Shown: positions 1 through 8,832, counted from the first letter of the stretch. The stretch is 25,901 bases of DNA from JAOAJF01 sp046295675 (GCA_046295675.1 JBKBMW010000005.1:1-25901), one strand, 5' to 3'. Numbers and translations are program-made. The notes: a model not told the origin generated them from the sequence alone.

Positions 1-384
1 GCCAGTAAAAAGTAGATATTTATTTTCTCTATTTTCAAAATTTATTGGCTGAAATTTATCTATTTCAATTGGATATTTTAAAATTTTTATTTTTTCTGGG
101 AGGATATTATATTTTTTTATTATTAAATTTTTGTTTTTAATATCTGTTTTTGGCAAACACAGAACCTTTTGAGATTTTAATATTTCTAAATTTAAATTGC
201 GAGTTGGTACTTCAGCATCTTTTGACATGTAAGATAAAACAACTTTTGCTTTTTTAAATTCCTCTAAAGAAAAAATATTTGAGATGAGTTGCTTTTCTTG
301 TTCAAAGGAAAATTGGTTAAAAAAATTTTGCCTTAATTGTAAATATTTTTTTCTTAAAAAGTCTTTTTGATTTTTTAGATCCAT
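1..384 (-). CDS. 5-formyltetrahydrofolate cyclo-ligase (5-FCL/MTHFS), 3' end outside the window
   Basis: I translated this stretch by hand. The frame is open from an ATG at 384-382 to the window edge, giving 128 residues. Seen: an N-terminal basic helix (KDFLRKKYLQLRQNF), then a segment reading VVLSYMSKDAEVPTRNL and a strand KVLCLPKT. Known: the cyclo-ligase family has an N-terminal Lys/Arg-rich helix that contacts nucleotide, a Y...-EV.T..L segment and a following LP strand, in this order and spacing. The enzyme uses ATP to turn 5-formyl-THF into 5,10-methenyl-THF, the substrate of FolD. The glycine-rich C-terminal loop that would confirm the family is beyond the edge. Only 3 nt separate it from the folC stop, so it is the last visible gene of the one-carbon operon. 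Confidence 0.8.
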   Translation of the reverse strand, partial: MDLKNQKDFLRKKYLQLRQNFFNQFSFEQEKQLISNIFSLEEFKKAKVVLSYMSKDAEVPTRNLNLEILKSQKVLCLPKTDIKNKNLIIKKYNILPEKIKILKYPIEIDKFQPINFENRENKYLLFTG

Positions 385-387
385 AAT

Positions 388-1590
388 TTAACCTGAAACA
401 AAAAATTTTTCCTTTGCAAAAATTCCTTGCAATAGATAAATAGAACCAATAATTAAAATATTTCCATTTTTAGAAGCTAATTTTTTTGCTAATAAAAAAG
501 CTTTTTTTGGGTCTTTTTCTAAAAAATAAATTTTTTCTTTTAAAAATTTTTTTGATGTGTTTAACAAATTAGCTGGCTCTTCTGATCTTTTTATATAAGC
601 TGATGTAAAAACAATAATGTTAAAAAATGGCAAAAGCTTTTTTAAAATGCTTTTATAGTTTTTATCCTTCATAGATGCATAGATTAAAATATTTTTTTTA
701 TTTGGTAAAAAATCTTTTTTTAGAGATGGTAGCACTGCCTCAAAAGCTGGTAAATTATGTGCACAATCAATAATTATTTTTGGTTTTGAAGAAATCTTTT
801 CCCATCTTGCTTTAAGTTCAAAATTTTTAATAGACTCCAAAGCTTTAGAATGTTTTATGCCTAAAACTTTTGCAACTTCCAAGCTACAGGCTATGTTACT
901 GTTTTGAAAATTAGCTAAATTTGTTTTAAAATTTTTTACTTTTGCAAAAATGAGTTTTGCTTTTTTATCTTTTGCATATTTTTTTATCCATCTTAATGCA
1001 TTTATGTTATTCGGAACAATAGCAATTTTATTTTTTCTAAATATCCCGCATTTTTCATAAGAAATTTCTCTATAAGTTTTTCCCAGATAATGAGTATGGT
1101 CATAACCAATGCTACAAATAATTGAAATAATCGGCTCGCAGACATTTGTTGCGTCTAATCGTCCTCCCATACCAACTTCCAAAACTACAAAATCACAATT
1201 TTTTTTATAAAAATATAAGAAAGCCATCACTGTCAAGTATTCAAAAAAAGGTAATTTTATTTTAAGTTTTTTTACTTTTTTATGCACTTTGAAAAAAAGC
1301 TTTGCAAAATCTTTTTTTGAGATATAATTTAGATTTAATTGTATTCGTTCTCTGATAGAAAAAATAGGGGGTGAGATAAAAGTCCCCACTTTATATCCTT
1401 GATCTAATAAAATTTTGGAAATAAAATAAGTAGTGGAGCCTTTTCCGTTTGTACCACCAACCAAAATACATTTTAATTTTTTTTGAGGATTTCCAAAAGA
1501 ACTTAAAACAGGTTTGATTCTTTTTAGGCCTGGATTAAAACCTTTCAATGCTATTTTATAGAGTTTTTCTAAAGCTTGTTTATATTTCAT
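388..1590 (-). CDS. folC: Folylpolyglutamate / dihydrofolate synthase, Mur-ligase family
   Basis: 400 residues, near the usual family length. It is a cytoplasmic ATP-dependent ligase that adds glutamate to folates. Seen: P-loop GTNGKGS at residues 46-52, the omega-loop region ISPPIFSIRERIQLN at about 72-87, LEVGMGGRLDATN at 137-149, the GYDHTHYLG segment at 162-170, and the C-terminal-domain start DCAHNLPAF at 275-283. These blocks are in FolC order. Oddity: the usual SPH of the FolC loop reads SPP here. Downstream of folD by 18 nt, with a weak GAGA-type ribosome site before the ATG at 1590. Whether it has dihydrofolate synthase activity as well as polyglutamylation cannot be read from the sequence. 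Confidence 0.9.
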   Translation of the reverse strand: MKYKQALEKLYKIALKGFNPGLKRIKPVLSSFGNPQKKLKCILVGGTNGKGSTTYFISKILLDQGYKVGTFISPPIFSIRERIQLNLNYISKKDFAKLFFKVHKKVKKLKIKLPFFEYLTVMAFLYFYKKNCDFVVLEVGMGGRLDATNVCEPIISIICSIGYDHTHYLGKTYREISYEKCGIFRKNKIAIVPNNINALRWIKKYAKDKKAKLIFAKVKNFKTNLANFQNSNIACSLEVAKVLGIKHSKALESIKNFELKARWEKISSKPKIIIDCAHNLPAFEAVLPSLKKDFLPNKKNILIYASMKDKNYKSILKKLLPFFNIIVFTSAYIKRSEEPANLLNTSKKFLKEKIYFLEKDPKKAFLLAKKLASKNGNILIIGSIYLLQGIFAKEKFFVSG

Positions 1591-1608
1591 GCTCTCAACA
1601 GATAAAGT

Positions 1609-2469
1609 TTATTTAATGAGTTTATGTTTTATTTTATAAGCTAAAAGAGTATTAGCTAATAAACAAGCAACAGTTAATGGGCCTACACCACCAGGAACAG
1701 GGCTAATAAAAGAGGCAACTTTTTTTGCACTTTCAAAATCTACATCCCCCACAATTTTCTTTTGCCCATTTTCTATAATTTTATTGATTCCGATATCTAC
1801 AACTATTGCACCTTCTTTTATTTTAGTTCCATCAATAAATCTTGGTTTTCCCACAGCAACAAATAAAAAATCGGCCAATTTGGTTAATTGAAATAAATTT
1901 GAAGTCTTCGAATGAGCAATAATTACTGTTGCATTTTTTTCTAAAAGCAAGAGTGCAAGGGGTTTTCCTACAATATTTGAGCGCCCTATTACTAATGCTG
2001 TTTTTCCTTCTAGATTAAGCTTGTATTCCTCCAAAAGTTTAATTATTCCAAAAGGAGTTGCTGGAAGGATTTTAGGTTTTCCTAAAAACAAATTCCCTGT
2101 ATTTACTGGCCCAAAACCATCTACATCTTTTATTGGATCAATTAGAGATTGGATTCTAAAACTATCCAGATGGGCTGGAAGTGGAAGCTGGACCATGATT
2201 CCATCTACCAGATTATCTTTGTTTAATTTAAGGATAAGCTCATCTAAATCTTTTTGTTTTGTATTTTCATCCAATTGAATTAGTTCACAATCAAGCCCGA
2301 TTTTTTTTGAGGTTAAAAATTTTCTTTTTACATAAATTGATGATGCTAGGTCATTTCCAACCTGTAATAAAACCAATTTTGGTTTTTTTTCTAAAGATTT
2401 TATCTCTTCTTTTAAATTTTTTAAGATTTTCTTTGCTAATTTTTTTCCATCCAAAAGTTTTGCTTCCAA
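1609..2469 (-). CDS. folD: Bifunctional methylene-THF dehydrogenase / methenyl-THF cyclohydrolase
   Basis: 286 residues, normal FolD length. It interconverts 5,10-methylene-, methenyl- and 10-formyl-THF in the cytoplasm with NAD(P). Seen: SSIYVKRK, which supplies the catalytic Lys near residue 50; VQLPLPAHLD; the signature KDVDGFGPVNTGNL; the nucleotide-binding stretch GRSNIVGKPLA; and the C-terminal SPVPGGVGPLTVA. The start is TTG at 2469-2467. No in-frame ATG lies close by, and a clear AAGGTGA ribosome site precedes it by about 4 nt. It lies 17 nt after glyA, whose product (methylene-THF) is the FolD substrate. Confidence 0.96.
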   Translation of the reverse strand: MEAKLLDGKKLAKKILKNLKEEIKSLEKKPKLVLLQVGNDLASSIYVKRKFLTSKKIGLDCELIQLDENTKQKDLDELILKLNKDNLVDGIMVQLPLPAHLDSFRIQSLIDPIKDVDGFGPVNTGNLFLGKPKILPATPFGIIKLLEEYKLNLEGKTALVIGRSNIVGKPLALLLLEKNATVIIAHSKTSNLFQLTKLADFLFVAVGKPRFIDGTKIKEGAIVVDIGINKIIENGQKKIVGDVDFESAKKVASFISPVPGGVGPLTVACLLANTLLAYKIKHKLIK

Positions 2470-2486
2470 AATTTCACCTTTTAAAA

Positions 2487-3731
2487 TTAATTGAGCAAAT
2501 TTGGATAAATTGGAAATTGTGCTGTTAATTTTTTAACTTTCTCTTTTATTTCCTTTAGTTTAGTTTGGTCTGTTTTATTTTTGAGTGCTTCATCAATTAG
2601 ATGTGCCACTACTTCCATTTCATTTTCTTTCATTCCTCGACTAGTGAGTGCAGGAGTACCTATTCTAAGACCGGAAGTTATAAATGGGCTTTGAGGATCA
2701 TTTGGAATTGTGTTCTTATTTGTTGTGATGGCTGCTCTATCCAAAACCTCCTGAGCTTCTTTACCAGTTAGTCCTTTGGAACGCAAATCAATTAGGATTA
2801 GATGAGTGTCCGTTCCCCCACTAATAAGATCAAAATGTAAATCCAAAAGAACTTTTGCAAGGAATTTTGCATTTTTAACGATTTGTGCAGCATAGTTTTT
2901 AAATGAAGGTTGCATTGCTAAATAAAAACAAATTGCCTTTGCCATGATTTGGTTTTCTAATGGTCCACCTTGTAATCCAGGAAATACTGCCTTGTCCACA
3001 GCTTGAGCATATTCTTTTTTAGATAAAATAAATGCACCCCTTGGACCTCTCAGAGTTTTATGAGTAGTAGAAGTGATGATATGGGCATGCTTTGATGGAG
3101 AAGGATGAACACCACCTGCAATTAAACCTGCGATATGGGCCATGTCTACCATTAGATAAGCACCGCAATCCTGAGCAATTTTAATAAATTTTGAAAAATC
3201 AATTTGACGAGGATATGCAGTATAGCCGCAAACTATAATTTTTGGCTTTTCTTTTTCTGCAATAGATGCAATTTCTTCAAAATCTAAAAGATGAGTTTCT
3301 GGATGTACACCATAAGAAACAAATTTATATAATTTGCCAGAAAAGTTTACTGCTGAACCATGTGTTAAATGCCCTCCATGTTGTAGGTTTAGTCCCATTA
3401 TTTTATCCTGAAAATTAGCCAAAGCAAAATATGCTGCCATGTTTGCACTTGAACCAGAATGTGGTTGCACATTTGCATGATCAACTTCAAATAGTTTTTT
3501 TGCCCTGTTGATTGCCAATAACTCGATTTCGTCTACATACTCATTTCCACCATAATATCTTTTTGCAGGATAACCTTCAGAATATTTGTTTGTTAGGATG
3601 CTTCCAGAAGCTTGAAGAATTTCTATTGGAACATAATTTTCAGATGGGATAAGTTCCAAACCTTCTTCCTGTCTTCTCCATTCTTTATAATACCAATTAA
3701 ATAATTCTGGGTCAATATCTTTTATCTTCAT
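2487..3731 (-). CDS. glyA: Serine hydroxymethyltransferase
   Basis: 414 residues, the usual length of bacterial/archaeal SHMT. This PLP enzyme converts serine and tetrahydrofolate to glycine and methylene-THF. If the carrier is a different pterin, the substrate would change accordingly. Seen: LIPSENYVP near the N-terminus, YSEGYPAKRYYGGNEYVD at 50-67, the cofactor-binding DMAHIAGL at 196-203, and the PLP-Lys motif STTHKTLRGPRGA with K225. The start ATG at 3731 is preceded by GGTGA at a good distance. It is 13 nt after the purB stop and is probably cotranscribed with it. Confidence 0.97.
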   Translation of the reverse strand: MKIKDIDPELFNWYYKEWRRQEEGLELIPSENYVPIEILQASGSILTNKYSEGYPAKRYYGGNEYVDEIELLAINRAKKLFEVDHANVQPHSGSSANMAAYFALANFQDKIMGLNLQHGGHLTHGSAVNFSGKLYKFVSYGVHPETHLLDFEEIASIAEKEKPKIIVCGYTAYPRQIDFSKFIKIAQDCGAYLMVDMAHIAGLIAGGVHPSPSKHAHIITSTTHKTLRGPRGAFILSKKEYAQAVDKAVFPGLQGGPLENQIMAKAICFYLAMQPSFKNYAAQIVKNAKFLAKVLLDLHFDLISGGTDTHLILIDLRSKGLTGKEAQEVLDRAAITTNKNTIPNDPQSPFITSGLRIGTPALTSRGMKENEMEVVAHLIDEALKNKTDQTKLKEIKEKVKKLTAQFPIYPNLLN

Positions 3732-3744
3732 GTTTTCACCAAAA

Positions 3745-5067
3745 TCAAGATTCTTCTAAAACATTCTCTATAATTTTTTGAGCTTGACCGATATAAGAGG
3801 AATAATCAAAAAGCTCTTTGAGTTTTTGTTTACTTAAATATTTTAATACTTCCTGGTCTTTTGAAAGCAAAGTAAAAAGAGTTAGATTTTTTTCTTCTGC
3901 ATTTCTACAAGCAACCCGTAATAATTCATGAGCTTTTTGCCTGCTCATTCCAGCATTAGTTAATGCTATCATCACTCTTTCAGAAAGAATTGCACCTTTG
4001 CTTAATTCCAAGTTTTTCTTTATATTTTCTGGATAAAATTCCAAGTTTGAGAGAATTTGACTCATTTGAGTTACCATATAATCTGTTAAAATAAAAGAAT
4101 GGGAGATTATTATTCGCTCGTTTGCAGAGTTTGTTAAATCTCGCTGATGTTCTAATGAAATATTTTCTAATGCAACAGATACATTTGCTCTCACCACTCT
4201 TGCTAATGAACAAATTCTTTCGCTTTTATGTGGATTTTTTTTATGTGGCATAGTAGATGAGCCTACTTGTTTTTCAGCAACACCCTCTGCTAATTCTCTT
4301 ATCTCTGGCCTCGAAAGATTTCTAATATCTTTTGCTATTTGTTCTAAAACAGAAGCAATAAGCCCAAGGCTAAAAATTAAATATGCATGTCTATCTCTAG
4401 ACACGACTTGAGTAGTAATGGTTGCTGATTTTATCCCTAATTCTTCCATAACCAAACTCTGAATTTCAAAAGCCTTCTCTCCAAAAGTTGCCATAGTGCC
4501 TACTGCCCCAGACATTTTTCCAACGCAAACATAAGGAAGAGTAATATCTAAAAATTTAATAGCTCTTTTTAATTGGTCTAAATAATTTGCAAAAATCAAT
4601 CCATAAGTAGTTGGGACTGCATGCTGACCATGAGTTCTTCCAACACATATTAAATTTTTATTTTTTTGAATAAGTGTTCTTAAAATATTTTTTAATTCCA
4701 TTAAGTCTGATTTTAAAAGCACGCCTGCTTGATAAATCAACAATGCAAGAGCAGTATCTTCAATATCATAGCTTGTTGCACCATAATGAACATATCCGCC
4801 ATATTTAGGACATTGTTCAGTTAATGCCTTTACCATAGCCATTAAATCATGATGAATTTCTCCTTCTATTTCTAACACTCTGGATAGGCTTACATTTTTT
4901 GAACCTTCTTGAATTTCATTAACTGCTGCCATAGGGATATTTCCTACTTTAGCATGTGCTTTAGCTAAAGCAACTTCTACCCTAAGCCAAGTTTTTAAAA
5001 TATTTTCTTGTTCAAAAATAGAACTAATTTTACTTTTGTATCTTTGCTCTATTGGACAGATTGACAT
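3745..5067 (-). CDS. purB: Adenylosuccinate lyase
   Basis: 440 residues from the ATG at 5067-5065. The frame is open for another 17 codons upstream, but that stretch is the tandem TATA-containing promoter, and homology to the family begins at PIEQRYKSKISSIF right after this ATG. Role: it releases fumarate from SAICAR and from adenylosuccinate in purine synthesis. Seen: TSYDIEDTA at about 98-106, the catalytic-His segment RTHGQHAVPTTYG at about 144-156, and the fumarase/ASL signature GSSTMPHKKNP at about 269-279. First gene of the operon purB-glyA-folD-folC-5-FCL, which joins a purine step to the folate one-carbon pool. Confidence 0.95.
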   Translation of the reverse strand: MSICPIEQRYKSKISSIFEQENILKTWLRVEVALAKAHAKVGNIPMAAVNEIQEGSKNVSLSRVLEIEGEIHHDLMAMVKALTEQCPKYGGYVHYGATSYDIEDTALALLIYQAGVLLKSDLMELKNILRTLIQKNKNLICVGRTHGQHAVPTTYGLIFANYLDQLKRAIKFLDITLPYVCVGKMSGAVGTMATFGEKAFEIQSLVMEELGIKSATITTQVVSRDRHAYLIFSLGLIASVLEQIAKDIRNLSRPEIRELAEGVAEKQVGSSTMPHKKNPHKSERICSLARVVRANVSVALENISLEHQRDLTNSANERIIISHSFILTDYMVTQMSQILSNLEFYPENIKKNLELSKGAILSERVMIALTNAGMSRQKAHELLRVACRNAEEKNLTLFTLLSKDQEVLKYLSKQKLKELFDYSSYIGQAQKIIENVLEES

Positions 5068-5087
5068 CTTGATCCCTATATAAATAA

Positions 5088-5129
5088 AATAAGTCAAGGT
5101 ATTTAAATAATAAGCCAAGATATTTAAAT
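5088..5129 (-). promoter_or_regulatory. purB operon promoter made of two 21-nt tandem units, each with a TATA-like box
   Basis: Two adjacent 21-nt units (5088-5108 and 5109-5129) differ at only two positions. Each contains ATTTAAATA on the minus strand, a good archaeal TATA-like box. The inner box (centre about 5104) predicts a transcript start near 5078 and the outer (centre about 5125) near 5099. Both are upstream of the purB ATG at 5067 and leave short leaders. Confidence 0.6.
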
Positions 5130-5155
5130 TTGTTTAACTTTTTTGTTATGTTTAT

Positions 5156-6565
5156 TTAATCATGCCCTTTAAAAGCTTCTTTATGAGCTAATCTTGAAAA
5201 AAGAACATAAAGGATTATTGCCAAAACAGAAAAAAACACAAATACATAGAAAAAAAAGTTTGGAAACCTAACATCGAAGACTTTTGTAGATCCCAAACTT
5301 TTGGAAAGTTCATAACCAATATTTTGAAAAAATAAACCATAATCAAAAGGAACGATGCTTTGGTTTGTTTTTGGGCTAAAAAAAATCGGCTCTGTTTTTT
5401 TTAATTGATATTTGCTTATAAAATCAGATTTTGAAAAACCAGTTAAAGTACAAAAAGAAGAGATGCAATTGACTTCAGTTAATCTTTCAATTTCTTCTCT
5501 GGAGGCAAATTTTGTTGAATAACAATCCCCTACTTGAAAGCAAATAGAGATTCCCCCATCTCCTCCACTTCCTTGAATAAATATAGTTTGAGGTCCAGAA
5601 ATTTTAAGTTCTTCTTCTCCAATTTGCTCTTGTGGTTGGAGGATTTTTTGAGATTCTGGTTCTTCTTTACTGATATTTTCGATGATGGTTGGTTTAGGGA
5701 TATAAAAAATTAAATCCAATTGTTTATAACCTACTTTTTTTGCAGTTAGATAATATTTAAAACCTGCAGGAAGGGAAAAGGAAAGAATTCCGTTGTTGTT
5801 GGTAGTGCCAGAATATAACCCCCCTAATTCATCATATAATAAAATATTGACTTCAGGAAGTGAAGAGATAGTGAGAATTTTTCCATCATATACCCAGGAT
5901 AAAGATAAAGTAGAGAGAGAAGAGGAAGGTTGTTGAGCTGTGGATGTTTCACTTATCATATTAGTAAAAATATAATAAGTGATTCCCTCTAATTTTGTTG
6001 GAAGAGCAAACATAAAATTATAGCTTTGTCCATCTAATCCCTTTGAATTTGAGATAGGAATAACAAAAACAAAGGCTGAGCCTTTTTTGATTATTCCACT
6101 TCTAAAGGCATATGGATTAGTAGAGTTATCCTCATTTTTTCCAGCAAGATAGAGAGTTGGTAAAGAAAATGTTGTTAGAGTACTTCCAACATATAATGAA
6201 AAATTAGACTCATTGTTAAATATATAATTGGAGGAAGAGTATCCACTAAGATTAAAATAAGAGTCAACTTCATCTAAAGATGGAACAGAATAATCTCCAT
6301 CTAATGAAGAGGAATCTGAGATCAAATAATAAGAACTAGTGGATGGTAAATCAATATTGAGAGATGGGAGATTATAAGAAGTGCTTAAATTATTGATATT
6401 AGAAAGATTTGTTTTTCCATAAAAAACTTGCCATCGATCAGTAGTTTGTAAAATAGAAAGATTAACAGGAGTAATATTTCCTCCTGAGCTAGTTATAGAA
6501 TCAGCCAAAGTAAGTGTAAAGAAAAAAATAGAAAAAATGAACCAGAAAAATAAAAAATTTTTCAT
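5156..6565 (-). CDS. Secreted/membrane-anchored surface protein with GGNIT...WQ.FYG motif and C-terminal membrane helix
   Basis: 469 residues, not assigned to a named family. Seen: a very hydrophobic signal peptide (residues 1-20, ending near LADS); a motif GGNITPVNLSI..TTDRWQVFYG at 28-50 that is also present in the protein at 8041-8751; a beta-rich middle with many Asn-X-Ser/Thr sites; a segment at about 240-290 (NILLYDELGG...LPAGFKYYLTAKKVGY) that looks like a carboxypeptidase-regulatory or PEGA-type beta sandwich; a Cys-containing stretch at about 335-375; and one C-terminal membrane helix at about 436-457 with a short basic tail. This predicts an outside-facing protein anchored at the C-terminus. 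Its start overlaps the stop of the upstream gene by 4 nt (ATGA), so it is translationally coupled. Function unknown; probably part of the envelope. Confidence 0.75.
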   Translation of the reverse strand: MKNFLFFWFIFSIFFFTLTLADSITSSGGNITPVNLSILQTTDRWQVFYGKTNLSNINNLSTSYNLPSLNIDLPSTSSYYLISDSSSLDGDYSVPSLDEVDSYFNLSGYSSSNYIFNNESNFSLYVGSTLTTFSLPTLYLAGKNEDNSTNPYAFRSGIIKKGSAFVFVIPISNSKGLDGQSYNFMFALPTKLEGITYYIFTNMISETSTAQQPSSSLSTLSLSWVYDGKILTISSLPEVNILLYDELGGLYSGTTNNNGILSFSLPAGFKYYLTAKKVGYKQLDLIFYIPKPTIIENISKEEPESQKILQPQEQIGEEELKISGPQTIFIQGSGGDGGISICFQVGDCYSTKFASREEIERLTEVNCISSFCTLTGFSKSDFISKYQLKKTEPIFFSPKTNQSIVPFDYGLFFQNIGYELSKSLGSTKVFDVRFPNFFFYVFVFFSVLAIILYVLFSRLAHKEAFKGHD

Positions 6566-8019
6566 TTCTTTTTTCCACCCTTTGTAACTTTTTTATTTAA
6601 TGAAGTGGACTGGTTATTTTTTCCATAATAGTAAATTATTACTATAATAATTAGAATAACTATTGCAAAAAACCAATTATAGCTACTTTCAGTTCCTTGA
6701 GATGGAAGTTGTTGAGCATTGAAAAGTTGATTTTGAAAAGTAGAACTTTGTTCTGAAGCATTATTATCTTCTTTGGTTGGTTGGAATTGTTGATTTTCTA
6801 TTGAGACATTTAGGAATTCTACTACATCTACACTTTCCATTATGATTTCTTCAGAAGAGGAGTAAACATGCACCACTACCTTTTTTATTTGGTTGTAAAG
6901 GCCAGACGCATCTATTGGCAAAACAAAGAGATAAGAGGAATTTGGTTTAATTTCTTTTTTTGGAGAACCGATAAATTTGCCATTTGGTAGCTCTATTACT
7001 AATTGAGTATAGGCTGGAACATTTCCAGTATTATTGACTCTTAATTTTAATGAAGAAGAAGAAAAGTCATAAACAGGTGGCTCTAAAACTAAAACTACAT
7101 TCTTTGAAGGTAAATCTAAAACCATATTTGGTTTTACTTTTGCATCTTTACTAAATCCTGTTCCAAGTTTGGTAAAAATTGAAATACCTGTTTCTTTTTT
7201 AATGGATTGTATTGCACCAAGTATATCTTCATCTCCATTAAAAACAAGTCCTTTGACTTTAGGGTGAGCAATAAGCCAATCTATTAATTGTTTTGTTGGT
7301 TCTGTTCTTCCAAGCAAAATTACTGGATAGCCTTTTGTGATAAATGGTTCGTAAGTTTTTCCAGAAGTAAAAACTATTTGTAAAGTTGGAGTTTGGGAAT
7401 CAAACAATTTTAAAAGTTCTAAATTATCCAAATAAACAGAACCAGTGTTTATAATTTTATCTACAAAAATATCTTTTTCAAGTTCTTTTGCTATTGAACC
7501 ATATAATAAAACTTCTTTGTTTTGGGTTTTAAGATTCCTTACAATTTCCCCAACATTTTCTTTTGTTGCAAAAAAAAGGCCGAAATTTTTAAAAACTGCA
7601 TAGGGTGCAACAGATACTGCTTCAGAACCAAAATCTGAGCCCACTACAACAGCACCCTGAGCTTGTGCTTTTGATGAAAAAAAAGAAAATAGGTTAGATT
7701 GTTTTTCAATTTTTCCTTGTCCCAAGCTTGAGAGTTTAGCATTTAATGTCAAATCAACTGGATTTTCAGATTCAAAATAAAAAAATGGATTTTTAGATTC
7801 GCTAAAAAAAGAAAAAATGTAATCTGCTTGTTGAGGAGTTAAAATAAAAACATAGGAATAATTGTTTTGACCAGCATAAACTCCACCTGCAATTACATCT
7901 CTCCAATCTTTTGAATTAACTATAACGAAGGTATCTTGTGCAGAAAGTGCAAAGACAGACACAAGCAAAAAGTTTAACAACAACAAACAAATGAAAAAAA
8001 GTTTTTTTAGTTGAAACAT
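6562..8019 (-). CDS. Membrane-anchored surface protein with cell-wall-binding-repeat-2-like domain
   Basis: 485 residues. Seen: signal peptide at 1-24; a region at about 30-290 with alternating strands and helices, including VVVGSDFGSEAVSVAPYAV, EVLLYGSIAKEL and KGLVFNGDEDIL; then a beta domain ending near 400, an Asn/Gln-rich linker, one membrane helix at about 449-466 and a Lys-rich tail. The pattern (V.VGS..G.EA...APYA..., then V.LYG) resembles putative cell-wall-binding repeat 2 proteins, where tandem Rossmann-like units hold the protein in the envelope. That assignment is inference from pattern. It is a full-length paralog of the protein at 8833-10500. A strong GGGGGG purine run precedes the ATG. 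It sits 21 nt after the secreted protein at 8041-8751 and overlaps the next gene by 4 nt. Confidence 0.75.
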   Translation of the reverse strand: MFQLKKLFFICLLLLNFLLVSVFALSAQDTFVIVNSKDWRDVIAGGVYAGQNNYSYVFILTPQQADYIFSFFSESKNPFFYFESENPVDLTLNAKLSSLGQGKIEKQSNLFSFFSSKAQAQGAVVVGSDFGSEAVSVAPYAVFKNFGLFFATKENVGEIVRNLKTQNKEVLLYGSIAKELEKDIFVDKIINTGSVYLDNLELLKLFDSQTPTLQIVFTSGKTYEPFITKGYPVILLGRTEPTKQLIDWLIAHPKVKGLVFNGDEDILGAIQSIKKETGISIFTKLGTGFSKDAKVKPNMVLDLPSKNVVLVLEPPVYDFSSSSLKLRVNNTGNVPAYTQLVIELPNGKFIGSPKKEIKPNSSYLFVLPIDASGLYNQIKKVVVHVYSSSEEIIMESVDVVEFLNVSIENQQFQPTKEDNNASEQSSTFQNQLFNAQQLPSQGTESSYNWFFAIVILIIIVIIYYYGKNNQSTSLNKKVTKGGKKK

Positions 8020-8040
8020 ATTTTCCCCCCAACTTCTTTT

Positions 8041-8751
8041 TTATTGTACCTCTCCATAGAAATAGTAAGTGGTAACAACAGAATCTACTGCATTTTCTGG
8101 AACAATGATCTGAAAGTGGGCAGGTTCTCCGCTATAAGCCACACCTGAAGAATTGATTATTCCAACAAATACAAAATCTTCTGGACTACCAGTATTTGCA
8201 TGTCTTAGCACCACCTCTTTCCATACTGGAGAAGAGGAGTTGTCATAAGTAGTAATCATGGGTCTTGTATTTGGATTTACAACATACTGCCCAATATAAA
8301 ATTGTGGATTTGCATTATCAGTACCTGTATTAACAGCTGCATCATTTGAATTTAGAAGAAAAGAGAATACACTATCCAATGTAGAAAGGTTAGTTGGGGT
8401 GGAATTCAAAACAGTAAAATCAACATTTGAGGACTGTGATACATAAACCTGACCAGTTAATGTATTCACATTCCAAGTTTTTAATGTGCTTATATTAGAA
8501 CCACTTCCAGAGGCAAGTCTTAAGCTTGCAGTTATTGTACCATAAAAACCTTGCCAATGTAAAGTAGAAGAATTAATTGTGAGATTTACTCTAGTTATAT
8601 TTCCCCCCCAAGCAGAGGCTGTTCCTGCCGGTATTGTACCGAGAGTAACAGGAGTTCCTGCTGAAACAGTAGCTCCTACAGGAAGAGCAAAATTTGTTGA
8701 AAAAAGAATTAAAAAAAATGCAATCAAAAAAAATGCAGCCTTTTGTTTCAT
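8041..8751 (-). CDS. Secreted surface protein with GGNIT...WQ.FYG motif
   Basis: 236 residues. Seen: signal peptide at 1-22 (MKQKAAFFLIAFFLILFSTNFA), then a small-residue, Ser/Thr/Asn-rich beta protein with many N-glycosylation-type sites (NIT, NLT, NSS, NST, NLS). The motif GGNITRVNLTI..STLHWQGFYG at 49-71 matches the N-terminal part of the anchored protein at 5156-6565. There is no C-terminal membrane helix, so the mature protein is free or bound to partners outside the cell. First gene of the three-gene unit ending at 5156. Its ATG is preceded by GGTGAT, an exact part of the archaeal anti-16S sequence. Family not recognised; an S-layer-associated or envelope role is inferred from neighbours. 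Confidence 0.75.
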   Translation of the reverse strand: MKQKAAFFLIAFFLILFSTNFALPVGATVSAGTPVTLGTIPAGTASAWGGNITRVNLTINSSTLHWQGFYGTITASLRLASGSGSNISTLKTWNVNTLTGQVYVSQSSNVDFTVLNSTPTNLSTLDSVFSFLLNSNDAAVNTGTDNANPQFYIGQYVVNPNTRPMITTYDNSSSPVWKEVVLRHANTGSPEDFVFVGIINSSGVAYSGEPAHFQIIVPENAVDSVVTTYYFYGEVQ

Positions 8752-8786
8752 TTTTTATCACCAACAATAATCAAAATTTTAAACAT

Positions 8787-8799
8787 AAATTATAAAAAC
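8787..8799 (-). promoter_or_regulatory. TATA box of the three-gene surface operon
   Basis: On the minus strand this reads GTTTTTATAATTT, a TATA-like box about 42 nt upstream of the ATG at 8751. Start of transcription would be near 8767, leaving a leader of about 16 nt with the GGTGAT ribosome site. Pattern-based only. Confidence 0.45.
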
Positions 8800-8832
8800 T
8801 TAACTATAAGTTTTTCAGATAAAATTTTGTGA

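Noticed and set aside
3980..4213. A 77-codon minus-strand frame inside purB
   Set aside because: It is a different frame within a well-matched enzyme gene, with no family resemblance and no ribosome site.
5068..5118. Seventeen extra N-terminal codons for purB
   Set aside because: They lie across the tandem TATA promoter, have no ribosome site, and family similarity begins only after the ATG at 5067.
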